A stretch of 64,000 bases of DNA, from NCBI GenBank assembly GCA_002943765.1, contig PQWQ01000012.1, positions 1,439,501 to 1,503,500 on the forward strand, given 5' to 3'. Below the pieces are notes generated by a model, which worked only from the letters and a program-made list of their open reading frames with translations, was not told the origin of the DNA and searched no databases. Shown piece after piece: positions 33,154-45,600 of this stretch. The DNA is from Psoroptes ovis. Taxonomy: Eukaryota; Arthropoda; Arachnida; Sarcoptiformes; Psoroptidae. Each line of letters opens with the position of its first letter. Within the stretch, counting starts at the first letter, position 1. The translations under genes and the position numbers were made by a program.

Positions 33154-35366
33154 AAATCTAATACATTCGAAAGAAATAACTGTAATTAATTATAAATTTT
33201 AATTAATTCCATAATTAATCATATTCATTTTGATTTGTAACAGAGATTTTCAACCTTAATTCAAATCAAATTCAAAACAAAAACAATGATTCAAAGATGC
33301 CATTTTGCTGCCAATCTGAATAAAATAATCATCATCATCATCTCAATGATAATCAAATGCCATCATTAATCATCTATTAAATCATCTCATCATATTAATA
33401 TAGATATTCCATTCAAATATAATTTATTCATTTGAAAAATGAATCAACTAAAGTACAAATATCAAAAAAAATCAAATCAAATCAAAACCCTTTGCCCAAA
33501 CAGGGCCAAAGGGTCAAATGATCATATTCAAATTCATGAATCATTTCATCATTTTACAAATGAAAATTAATCCATAATTCCATAATCAACTACTAAACAA
33601 GTGCCTTTCAAATTCAAATGCTGCCTTTATTGGATTTTCAAGATGAAAATTCATTTAAAAAAATATATCAGAATCAATTCAAATACTCGAAATTCTTTGA
33701 TTTTTACAATTCTTTTAATTCCTTAATTCAATGCATTTTTCAAGAAAACAATATTGTTTCATCGACATTTAGCTGATCATTCAATACAATCTCAAATAGA
33801 TTTTACCTTCAAATCATTTCATTTTTTTTTTTTGTTTTGTTTATTTATCACGTGTTTTTTCTCGATATCTCTGTCAAACAATAATTTAACCCTTTTCACC
33901 CTTAATTGATGGTAGAAATTTGATGATTAAAATCCATTTACATTTTTACAAATTATACAATTGAAAAAATACAAATACAAAAACACGTCAAACCCACCTG
34001 AGATTTTTTTTTTAAATTTTGAATTTGAATTTTTCAAATTCAAAATTTCCCGCCGATTTTTCTCATTGATTAATTCATTCATTTTTCTTTTTTAAATTTT
34101 ATTTTTATTTTCATTTATATTTACATTGAATTTTACATAATTTTTTTTTTGGAATTTTGATCATGTTTATATTTAATTTAACTACATCGATATTTCAACA
34201 CACACACACATGATGCGACCAATAATATTTACTGTTAATTGTAAATTGTTGAATTAATTGTTACCATTTTTTTGTTGTTGATTGTTTTTGTTTTGTTTGG
34301 TTTTTTTAATTGTTTTCTGTTGAATTTATCATAAATATTTACAATCGAACTCAACACTGTCAATCAACAAGCAAAATCAAACGTTTAAATTTGAATCACA
34401 AAAAAAAAACACTGCCACAAATGAATTTTACAGAGTCAAAATAAAAAATTATTATCATCATCATTTGATTTAACTTTTGTTTAATTTTTTTTTTCTTTTA
34501 AATTCCAATTATCTTTGGTAGACGCCGACACATTCATTGATTCAATTCGATTATTTCAATAATAATTCTATGATAATGACCATCGATGATATGAAATTTA
34601 TTTTTTCCGGACCAAAACAAAAACAAACATTTAAATAATTTCCGTTTGATCAAATGTTTTTCCCGGTTACATTCCAACCACATCAATTTACCACAAACAA
34701 ATTGACCACCGGACATTCATATATATATTCACATTATTTATTATTACCATTTATGATTCAAATTACTTTTGTTCAAAATTACTCCTGTTCAAATTTACAA
34801 ATTGCCATTTTTTTTCTCAAATTTTATTTATTGTAATTTTTTCCTATTATTTTTTTTCGAAGAATCCCTCTTTTGAAGAACCATTTGAGCCACATCTGAC
34901 CATTTACCACTGATCAATCAATGGCTGATCCAGGTGCTTTCGTTGCGTTATACAAACCATAGATTTCAATAAATGCTTTATACACACGTCGACGAACACA
35001 CACACACACACACACATTACAAATGGAACATCAAAAACAATTTATAATTTATAAATATAAACATGTTTATTTACCATTTTTTTTCATTGAACACTGCTGC
35101 AATCAATTGATTATCATTATTTTTTTTCTATTAATACCGATTATACTCAAATTGTTACTGTTACTATTGTTTTTTTACCGTTATGGATATTTACTGTTAT
35201 ATTTTCTGTTACTTTTTTAAATAATTTTCATATATTTAAAAATGTTTTTTTTCTGTTATAAATAAATAAACGATTAATCATAATAATGATAAATGATGAT
35301 TGAATTTGATCGTTGAAAATGTGTTTCCGATGCTATTGAAGTGTATGCAAATGTCCATTGATTAAC
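33154..35366. other. Spacer between the BTB gene and the carboxylase gene
   Basis: Holds the BTB 3' UTR (AATAAA at 33319-33324, about 165 nt after the stop) and AT-rich sequence with an (AC)n run near 34999-35016. No conserved frame. The carboxylase promoter should be near the right end. Confidence 0.55.
33319..33324 (+). terminator. Candidate polyadenylation signal of the BTB gene
   Basis: First AATAAA after the stop codon, 166 nt downstream. Confidence 0.4.
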
Positions 35367-37530
35367 ATGACGATGAAACGTTGGACCATGTTGATTCCAT
35401 TTCGAACTTGGCCATCGATTCTTGCACACAAACACACAGACATGCAAATGATGTCGAAAATTCAAAATACTTTCATTTGTTTGAGAAGAAAATTACATGA
35501 TTTTCTATTCAAATCATGTTCACCATTATCATTGGCAATTAATCGTATCATAATTGGTTCATTATTATTAATCGATCTAATTAATGAACGTGGTATGTCT
35601 CGCTTAAATGAGCTATATTCAAATTATCGTCTACAAAAATATTGTCAATTCCCATTGATTAATTCATTATCATTGGATCATTTAATCAACAATATTGATT
35701 ATGTTGAAAAATTTATTTACATCATGTATATGATTATGTTTTCAAGTTTAATCGGCGTTATTATTGGTTATCATTATCGTATATGTACAATATTATATTC
35801 ATTAAATTATTGGTTCTTATTCATACAAGATTATAGCCGTTGGAATAATCATTCATATTTATTTGGGCTATTGTCAATTCAGTTAATGTTTCAAGATTCA
35901 AATATAGTATGGTCAATTGATTCAATGAATAAAAAATCAAAGAGTTCATCATCAAATCATATTGAACAATGGCAATATTTTCTTTTACGTTTTCAAATAT
36001 TTATTGTTTATTTTTATGCTGGATTAAAAAAATTTAATCCCGATTGGTTACTTGGTTATTCAATGATAAACATATCTCAACATTGGATTTTTAGGCCTGT
36101 AATAAGGTTGGTATCAAAGTTTTTTTTTCATGAAACTTTTTAATTGTTCATTCTCTATTTGCAGATTACTCTCAATACCTGACCATTGGATCGATTATTA
36201 CCTGATACATTTAGGTGGTTTTCTATTCGATTTGTTTATCGGTTTTCTATTGATCCATCATCGTTTACGTCCGATTGCATTTATTTTGTGTATCATATTC
36301 AACGGGATTAATTCACAGCTATTTTCAATCGGTATGTTTCCATGGATGATGATCGGTGTGATGCCAATATTTTGTGAAACAAATTGGCCAGCAATGTTGA
36401 TTGACAAATTGTTCAGGAAAAATTCTCAGTCAACCAAACAAGACGAAGTCGATAATGATCATAAACCATTGACTGAATCAGTTGATCATGAATATTCGAA
36501 TGAGCATTGGAATATCCGCAAGATATTGATATTAATTTATGTATCAATTTATGTATTGATACAAATAATGTTACCATTTGCTTTCATAATTTTCAAAGGC
36601 TTAAATACATGGACAACTGGTCTTTATGGTTACAATTGGGATATGATGGTACATAATTGGTATAATTGGCATCAACAAATTAATCTTAAAGCATTGGATA
36701 AAAATACAAATAAATCGATTGACAAATATCTTAATTTAGATGAATGGATATTTAATAATAATAATCGTTGGCTTCATCATTCAATAATGATTAAACAATT
36801 TAGTGAATGTTTAGAGAAGAAATTATCGAAAAATTATCAAAATATTGAATTATATTTCGATGTATGGATATCGTTGAATGGACGTTTCATACAACGTATT
36901 TATGATCCAAACATTAATATAATCAAAGCAAATTGGTCACTGTTTTCAGAATCCGATTGGATTGTCCCGATTTATTCACAATCAAATTATTGGCGTAAAC
37001 GTTTGGAAAAGAATTTCGATAAATTTGATCAAATAATTAATGATAATGAAAAAAATGGTTCATTGACAATATTTTTAGCTAATCGACCGGGTGAAATATT
37101 TCAAACATATTTAGATGAAAAATTATTCGCCAATCATGATCAAACAATACGTTTATTAATATTTAATGGACAATTATTGTTACGTACGTTCAAATTAGGC
37201 CGATTCTCAAACAATCAAAACATTGATAATCGATCAAATGAAATATTGCTGATATCAAATGATCAAATTGAAATCGAAATCGGTTCATTCATTCAATTGA
37301 AAACCGTTGGTTTCGATGAATGCTATTTTGCATTGCTATTTCCAAAGATTAACAAACAAAAATCATTGGCAAAATGTCATCAAAAGCAGCAACATTTCTA
37401 CACGATTACGAATACATTAAAACATTTCATCATTGGTTTCTATTATCTTGTATGGTATTTTATCATTTTACCAATTTCACAATTTATATTTGAAATTTTC
37501 ACCTATTTCAATTGTTTTCAATGCATTTGA
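35367..37530 (+). CDS. GGCX: Vitamin K-dependent gamma-glutamyl carboxylase
   Basis: A 701-residue protein in two exons (35367-36106 and 36165-37530). The chosen ATG (MTMKRW) is the first after an in-frame stop at 35337; an inner ATG at MQMMSK is an alternative. It follows GGCX throughout: LIDLINERGMSRL, SRWNNHSYLFGLLSIQL, WSIDSM, FIVYFYAGLKKFNPDW with the Lys equivalent to the human catalytic base K218 (here about residue 222), GYSM, NSQLFSIGMFPW, TGLYGYNWDMMVH, YFDVWISLNGRF and QRIYDPNINI. Several hydrophobic spans in the first 400 residues fit a multi-pass ER membrane enzyme that carboxylates Glu to Gla using vitamin K hydroquinone. It is shorter than human GGCX (758), mainly at the C-terminus. 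It faces H2A.Z tail to tail. Confidence 0.95.
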
Positions 37531-37920
37531 TAGCTCAAATTATTTAGAAAAAAATTGATTTTTATTTATATAAATCAAATTACATGAAATTACAAAAAAA
37601 ATGATAATTGAAATTTCTATGATTTTTTTTACCTTTCAAAATATTTATAATTATATAATTATGATGACGATGATGATTATGGAATATTTGAAAATTTAAT
37701 TTAAAAATGAATTCTTGATATTAAAAGGTTGTTCATACATGTGCTTTATGGTGATACATCATTTCGACATAAATATATGATTGAGACAAAATTTTTGATT
37801 TGATGATATTTGTTGTGTTTACATGTGGTGATGGTGAATTTGAAAAAAAACGCTGATGATATTTGATTGATGGAAAAAAATGTATTGTTTGCTCATGATG
37901 TACAAATGATAAATCCTAAT
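37531..37920. other. Convergent 3' spacer between GGCX and H2A.Z
   Basis: Only 390 bp separate the two stop codons. A minus-strand AATAAA (37566-37561) could end the H2A.Z transcript inside the carboxylase 3' UTR, so the two transcripts may overlap. Confidence 0.5.
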
Positions 37921-38540
37921 TTACGCCGGTTTTTGTGGTGCATTTCCTTTCTTACCGATCAAATATTTGTGAATATGTGGAATGACACCTGAAAATGGAA
38001 GGAAAAAAATTTAAATTTAAGAAATCCAGATACTAAGTTGAATGATTTTGATCGAATAATACTTACCACCACCAGCAATGGTTGCTTTGATCAATGAATC
38101 CAATTCTTCATCACCACGTATAGCTAATTGAAGATGTCTTGGTGTAATACGTTTAACTTTGAGATCTTTAGATGCATTACCGGCCAATTCCAGTACTTCG
38201 GCAGTTAAATATTCTAAAATGGCCGCACTATAAACAGCGGCTGTAGCACCAACACGTCCATGTGATGTGGTACGATTTTTAAGATGTCGATGTATACGAC
38301 CAACTGGGAACTGAAATTAGGACCAAAAAATTCATTAAAAACCGCAAAATCAATGATTATCAATGACAATACCTGAAGACCAGCACGAGCCGATCGTGAA
38401 ACAGCTTTAGCTTTTGCTTTACCAGAATCTTTACCAGCTTTACCACCAGCCTTTGATTATGATGATTTTTCATCGAAAATAAAGCAAGATTTCTAATTAA
38501 TCACTTCATATCTTTGATTATGATAATTAAATCTTACCAT
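37921..38540 (-). CDS. H2A.Z: Histone H2A.Z variant
   Basis: A 130-residue protein in four exons on the minus strand: 38540-38538 (only the ATG), 38450-38373, 38310-38067, 37988-37921. It begins AGGKAGKDSGKAKAKAVSRS and continues AGLQFPVGRIHRHL. H2A.Z-specific sequence follows: LKVKRITPRHLQLAIRGDEE, then LDSLIKATIAGGGVIPHIHK. The core histone fold is complete. It replaces H2A in nucleosomes at promoters and other regulatory chromatin. The C-terminus is short (YLIGKKGNAPQKPA) and lacks the SQ phosphorylation motif of Drosophila H2Av, so it is a vertebrate-type H2A.Z. Introns place it among replication-independent, polyadenylated histone genes. The start codon is split from the rest by an intron directly after ATG. 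Confidence 0.96.
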
Positions 38541-38776
38541 TATTAATTAATTCGTAAAAAAAATGTTCGAGAAAAAATTTCGATGATGAAAACAAAAAAT
38601 GGTGAAATCTAACCGTCGTTTTTACAAAACGTAAATAAATACGAACACTGCATAGACACGCGCAACATGAACAACACACACTCGAATTGGCAGTTTATTA
38701 GCACCGCCAAAAAAAACAAAAAGAAGAAATTTTTTTTGAACAAAACGTAGTAGCATTGATTTGTGATACGATTAAC

Positions 38777-38784
38777 GCGCCAAA
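38777..38784 (-). promoter_or_regulatory. E2F-like site upstream of H2A.Z
   Basis: TTTGGCGC on the minus strand (plus strand GCGCCAAA), an exact match to TTTSGCGC, about 240 bp upstream of the ATG. Confidence 0.45.
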
Positions 38785-39162
38785 AAATTTTCCATTCACA
38801 CATTGCTCAACTTTTACTTTGCTGCTACTGCAAACGTTAAGCATTAGCTCCTCCTTTATTTGCTCAAATTTTTTCGAATTTTTTTCCTCTTCATTAAATA
38901 CAGGATGCCTGCAATTAACAATTTAAAAAGGATACAATTCCCAATTTTTAGGGAAAAATTTTCACCCGAATTAAGGCGGTAATCGCTAGTTAAATCTATT
39001 GACAGAACAAGCTTTTAATACCTGAAAATTCACTTGCGCTTAAACCGATTTTGAAAGCGAAAAATTCGCCGAAAATTGAATTATTAATCGAAGAGTCCCT
39101 GTAGAAAAATAGAGAAAAAAGCGCGCGCGGCAAAACTGGCGCGCATTCTAATTTTCAATTTT

Positions 39163-39170
39163 TTTCGCGC
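39163..39170. promoter_or_regulatory. Second E2F-like site upstream of H2A.Z
   Basis: TTTCGCGC on the plus strand, an exact match to TTTSGCGC, beside other GGCGCGC/GCGCGC sequence. About 625 bp upstream of the H2A.Z ATG. Confidence 0.4.
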
Positions 39171-39618
39171 CATTTTTAAACTAAATTTTTGCTTTGACTT
39201 GAAAATAGAAACTTTTATTTTCAATATTGAATGTAAAAAAAATAAACAATTATTATCATTGAAAAAAAGGGATAAACAGGTCAACAACAATAGAATGATT
39301 ATAAAATGGATAGATGGATGAGTAGAAGACAGAAAAAATGTTCACAATTAAATTTAATTCAAATCAACATAAATTGAATCAACAACCACAGCATCAATAT
39401 GTTTGGCAAAAAGGGGTCGAAAAGGGTTCATAGGAAGGATGAGAACAAAAATCTTGAAAAATAAAATACAATTAATTGTAATAAGCTCGAAACTCTTTGA
39501 TTTCATATTATCCGAAAAAAATAAATACAAGATTATCTGAAATCTGATAGATTAATGATTATCATAGATGGTCACATGTATAATAATGAACATATGATAT
39601 TGATTCTAAGAAATTGAT

Positions 39619-42600
39619 TCACATTTGTTGATTGTTATTATCGGTATTGTTTTCATGATTAAAATGTAAACATAATCTTGAATAATTAAAATTATTCCAT
39701 GGTGATTGTAATTGATTAATATTGAAATTATAATTTAAATATTTTAAATTTTTCAAATATATTACTAATAATTGATAATTTTGATAATTATAAAAATGAT
39801 TATTATCATCATTATGATTGTTATTATGGATTAAATCATGATTAATATTTCCATAATTAATAATTGAATAATTAATTACTGCATTAATTAAATTAATTAC
39901 AGAATCAGCTGATGATTTTGTTATTTTCACACTGATAATTGTACCTTTTGGCATACAACAATCATCAACCACGAATATTTTCAATATATTCGATTTCAAT
40001 CGATTATCATCATCAATATTGAATTTATCTTCATTTTTTAACAATCGTTCATTGATGGTCGAAGTAGTTGAAGATGATATCGATGATAACGATGATGATG
40101 ATGATGATGATGAAGATTCGAATGTTTGCAACAATCCCGTTGATTCTGGCCCAAATTTGGATTTGGTCGTCGTACGTTGACTATTAATATGACCATAATT
40201 TAGTTGATTATACTTTAATTGCTCGCTATTGCGGCAAAAACAGCTGTAACATTTGCTGCAACAATACTGCTGTCGTCGATGTTTCATTGTCTTAACAATT
40301 CGATTCCGGTGGTCATATGATTCGAAATCGATCATTGATGATGAACAAGATAAACATTGCTGCGGTTGATCAATACTGTTCAATACTGATCGTCTAATTT
40401 CATTACACATTTTATTTTTTCGAATGTTTTTCTGGTCGAACGATGTAATTTGATGTCCAAGTATTTTTGGTATTTGTTGTTGATCACTTGATTTAGATGT
40501 TGATTCTTCAACTGGTTGCGATTCATCGAATCGACTCAAACCATTAATGATATCAGAGAAATTATCATTGAAATTATTGATGAAATTGTTTTCATTCGAT
40601 TCATTTGGTGGCCATATTTGTTCTTGATCATAATAATCATGATGCTCAATCTTTTGATCATTATCATTATCATCGCCAACAATTGTGATCACATTATCTG
40701 CAACAATATTTGTAGATTGATTACAATTATTATAATCATTGGCAAAAATTAATTGTTCACTAACATTTATTTTCGTCGATGTTGTTGATGGTGATCCAGA
40801 ATTATTGGATTGCTGATGTTCTAGTTCATGTTGCTCATGTTGTTGTTGATCATCATCATTGACTGTATTTTGATTCGTTATCGATAACGATGGCAGTAAT
40901 GATGTTGAAAGACAGCGACGATGTTGTAATTTTAAATCATTTATATTGGATAAAGATAATTTGGTTAAATCATCAATATCATCATCATTATCATATTCAT
41001 CTTTATCCATCATTCTTGTTGGCTGTAATGATGATGATCTTTGTTGATTTATAACCGGTGTTTGATTATCAAGTTTATTGTTATCATTGCAATTGTTTCT
41101 GATTTGATGCTGTCCATCAGTTGCAGTTATGACAGCAACATCCAATGTTGGATCATCATCATATTCATTATTATCATTTGTTTGGCCATTATTGCCATTA
41201 TCATCATTATCATTTTGACAATCATGATAATTATGATGAAAACGTTGGTGAACTAAACTATTGTAATGATTTTGTTGACGATGATGTTGTTCAACATATG
41301 AATCATCACGACTTTTACGGCGACCTAATAAGAACAGTGATGGTGGTGGCAACGAAGGTGGTGTTGATGGAGTTGAATTACATTCACTTTGAATATTTAT
41401 TTGCGGTGTTCTTACGGTTAATTTCATACTGATTTTGACCATTTTATTATTATTACCATCATATGAATCCACAGAATTCGAGGTGAATATTTTTGTTTCA
41501 TTTTCTACGATTGTTGGTTGCCTTTGCAGTTTCGATGATTGTTGTTGCTGCGTTTGTTGTTGTTGTTGGTGTTCATCAATAGAATTTTCACGATCTAATT
41601 CAAGATTGTTGTTGCTGCCGTTATCACTATTATTGATAAGTGAATTATCATCATAATCATCATTCCAAATATGTTTATCGATCGAATTCAAACAATAATT
41701 AATTTGTGCTAACGAAATACCAGTATTCAGTTGTTTATCACGTGCATAACCGACAACATCCATAATCCAACGCCATGAACGACAAAGATCATCTAATTTT
41801 GATTGAAATTCAAGTAATTGATTTAAACGTTGTTTAGTTTCGACGATTTCATTATTTGAAAATGCTTCACGTTGTGCTTGTTGAGCGGTTAATATTTCCA
41901 GCTCTAGCAATGCTGATAGATGCCAATATTTCCCAGTGAAACGTCTTTGATATGTATTCATGTGTACTAATGTTGATAATAATGATGGATAAATGGAAAA
42001 ATTATGATAATAGAAAAATTAATTAATTTATAAATAATTATCATAACATTAAAGGAAAAAAACGACGAAAAAAAACCAATTAAAAACAAATAATAATGAT
42101 AATAATAAATGCTTTAATCAACAATTTTTCAATGCAATATTTGCCATACATTTAATATAATTTATTCAATAAAAATCAAAATGAAACAAAATAATGTGAA
42201 ATAAAATGAAACCAAAAATGAAGCGAAATATATTAAAATAAAATGGAACAAAATGTTGAATAAAAATGAATGAAACCGAATATAAGATAAAATGGAACCG
42301 AAATCAAATCAAATGGAATGAAAAATGAAATGATGCAAAAATTTTCACTTACTAAGCTCAAATATTTTCAATGGTAAATATAATAAATCATTATCATTCA
42401 TAAATGAACGTTGATTAATTAAATCAAAATCATTTTGTGTTACTGAACAAACATCATCTGGTTGTGGTAAGAGTAATAATAGCGAGACATTCCCATCTAA
42501 TTCAATAATTTCAATAGTATAAATACGATATAATGATAAATATTTATCATTTTTGCTATTATTTTCACTGATATTATCAATTCCTAATAGTTGTTCCAAG

Positions 42601-45600
42601 AAATTTTCGGATTTTTTTGATATTATTTGTAAAAATTTAATCAATTGTTGAAAACACATTTTTTGATTAAATGTTAATTTTTTCGGTTTTTGTCGTTGTT
42701 GTTGTTGTTGTTGTTGTTTTAATGGTGACGGTCTTGAAGACGATGGTCGATTGTTATCATTATCATAATTGATTTTATTTTGATTATCAGCATCATGTAT
42801 GGATAATGACAGAGCTGATTTGTCAATTTTCGATTGTTCATCATTGGCTTCATTGTTTTTTACTTTATCATTATCTGTATCCAATGTTTTCAATGAATCT
42901 TCTTTATTCAGCGCTTGTCGTTGCTGATGTTTTTGCTGCTGCTGCTGTTGACAAGCTAATCGAAAAAAATTGTCCACAAAACCTGGCCCGGTTTGTGTCA
43001 TTGGTGATGGTAGCGGTGTTATTTCACCACAACCACCACCCGTAGATGGTGCAGCCAGAAAATTTGGTGATTTTCTCGATTCTTTATTCGATTCTGCTTG
43101 CTGCTGCTGTTGTTGACTACTGACTAATTGTAAATGTAATTGACTTACACTTGTCACTAAACGATTCCATGTTTGTACATCATTCAATTGTGGATTACTG
43201 CTGTTGTTTTGTTTATTTTTATTTGTCTGAGGTTTTGAACACATTTTTAATGCTTCCCATTCTTGTCGTGATACATGTGGATTATCACGTATCTTTACAT
43301 AAGGTAATATGTTTGGATTTGTTCTGGTTACAATCACCGACATCATATCGATTGATGATTGTAATTTTAGATATGCTAAATACAAGCCTTTCTCCAATTG
43401 ACAATTACATGCTTGATAATATTGTATCATTTCATCGATCATCACAAATAATAAATCATTTGCTAATCTTGGCGGTGGTGAACTAATATCGATTGTTGAT
43501 ACTGATATGCCTGAATCTGATACACGTTCAGATAAATATGATGATGATGAATTTTGTTGGTGTTGTTGTTGTTGTTGTTGCTGCTGCTGGCTAACATTCG
43601 CCGATGCTAATATACGTTTTTGTAATTTTGTTAATGGTAACCAACGTACCGATAGACAACTGATCATTTTTGTATCATATAATGATAATATTGTACACAG
43701 TACAACAGTACCTTCATTATCACGTATTGGTTTATAATAGATTTTACCTAAATCATTGATACCTAAAGAATTTTGCATTTGTTCAATTGCAAGCAATATT
43801 TTCATACGAAATTGTGCAATTGTCGATGTTTGTGATGATTTTTCCAATTCTTTTCGAAACATTTTAATATTATTCCATTGATAGCATGTGATTTTAAGTA
43901 GCCAATAAAAATCATTTTGTAATGTAGTCGATGGATATGTATCGTCTGAAATTTGAGCGGCAGAATAAAAATAAAAATAATCATTTAAATGGTAATTTTT
44001 TTGATTTCGAGATCGTTCAAAATTATCATTTAAATCGATTTAATTTAGATAAAACAAATGACAAAAACTTACCAATTTCAATAATAGGAAGTACTTCTTC
44101 ATTTGTAATTAAAACTCTTTTATTATCATTATTATTTGTATAAATTAATGATGATAAATAAATTGCACCACGTTTCATTGTTTTAATGAATTTATTTGTT
44201 GAACCGAAAAAATTTCGAATACTTTTCCGTACTTTTTTCTGTGATCCACCACCGCTTGAACCACCCGAACCAACACTATGGCCACCGCTCGAACCAATAC
44301 TACCACCACCGATGATTTTATCATGATTATTCATCATCATACCATAATTATTATCAATAGAATTAGCCATCATCGAAGCTTGAGATGATATAATATTGTT
44401 TTGATTCAAATTATTACCAGGAATATTTAATAAATTTAAATCCATTTCAATTGATTTTCCTGCTTGTTTGATTGAATCAATCAATCAATGATCAATGATA
44501 TAATCATTAGATTAATGAGAATATCATTAAAATAAATGATAATAATTACTTTTATTATCACCAATATTGCGTTTATTAGATTGCTGCTGTTGTTGTTGAC
44601 GCCATTCAATAATTTGATCAAATAATTGATCAATCAATTTTATACGATCATCAATATTCGTGTAATTCTTGTCCAATGATCGCCATGCTATCGAATAATT
44701 CAAATTAAATTGATTAAACAATTGACTAAAAGCGAACTGTTTACATACTTGATGGTACCGATTGATTCATTAATGGATAACAATATTCAGAATAACCTTT
44801 ACAATTACCAGATGCAATTCGCAATTGATAACATTGTTCCGGTTCTAAATTTTCAATAAGAAATTCATGTTTCATCGTATTGATTGCGGTTATTTCAACA
44901 AAACCAATTATCGTCTCGAAATGATTCGAGCTCCATTCAACTAATTTTAAAATTGAAATTTAAATTTTAAAATATTACAATCAGAATTAATTAATGAAAA
45001 TTGTAATTTACTCTTATATTTCGTTATTATCTGTCGACGATAATCTTGTTGGAGCCTTATCGGTGGATAATAGCTTACCAGTAAGCTTTCGGCACCTGCT
45101 ACCTGTACTTGTACGGATAAGGGCGGCGGTGGTGGCTCTGCAATAATGATCAACAAAAAATGAAAAAAAATTGAATTAAAATCAAACAAAATTAAATTTT
45201 CTTTGGGCTCCACACAAAAAAAAAATTCAAAATAAAAATTAATGATGGTAAAACACACCAAACACTCACATATGCCGAAGCACATACCATTAATGATCAA
45301 TTTGAATACATGTATTTTGATTAATTTCGGTGTATAACGGGAAAATTGTTGGCCAAAATTGGCCAATTTTACATAAATTATATGCAGATATTCAAACATA
45401 TTCAAGCACATTATGAGTGTGTGTATCGAGGCCGTGTACCGCAGTTTTGTCCCCTCAGTGCGTGTGTATACCCTTTTATTCATATATTTGTTTAAACATT
45501 ATTTTTTCCCACGAAATTTCTTTGGCAAATTTTAATTTATTATATTGATTTCAAATGCAGAAACACGCCAACAAGCACTCGTTACAAATGCAAAAATTCA

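Larger units (their letters stand above)
38541..39618. other. H2A.Z upstream region and wake-like 3' UTR
   Basis: Contains a short CG-rich patch (GCGCGCGCGG at 39121-39130, GGCGCGC near 39138-39144), rare in this AT-rich window, and two E2F-like sites. At the far end lies the 3' UTR of the wake-like gene, also on the minus strand, with a candidate AATAAA at 39219-39214. No conserved coding frame. Confidence 0.55.

Noticed and set aside
40516..41656. Plus-strand frames rich in Ile/Val or Cys across the wake-like last exon
   Set aside because: Antisense readings of poly-Asn/Gln/Asp codons in the real minus-strand exon.
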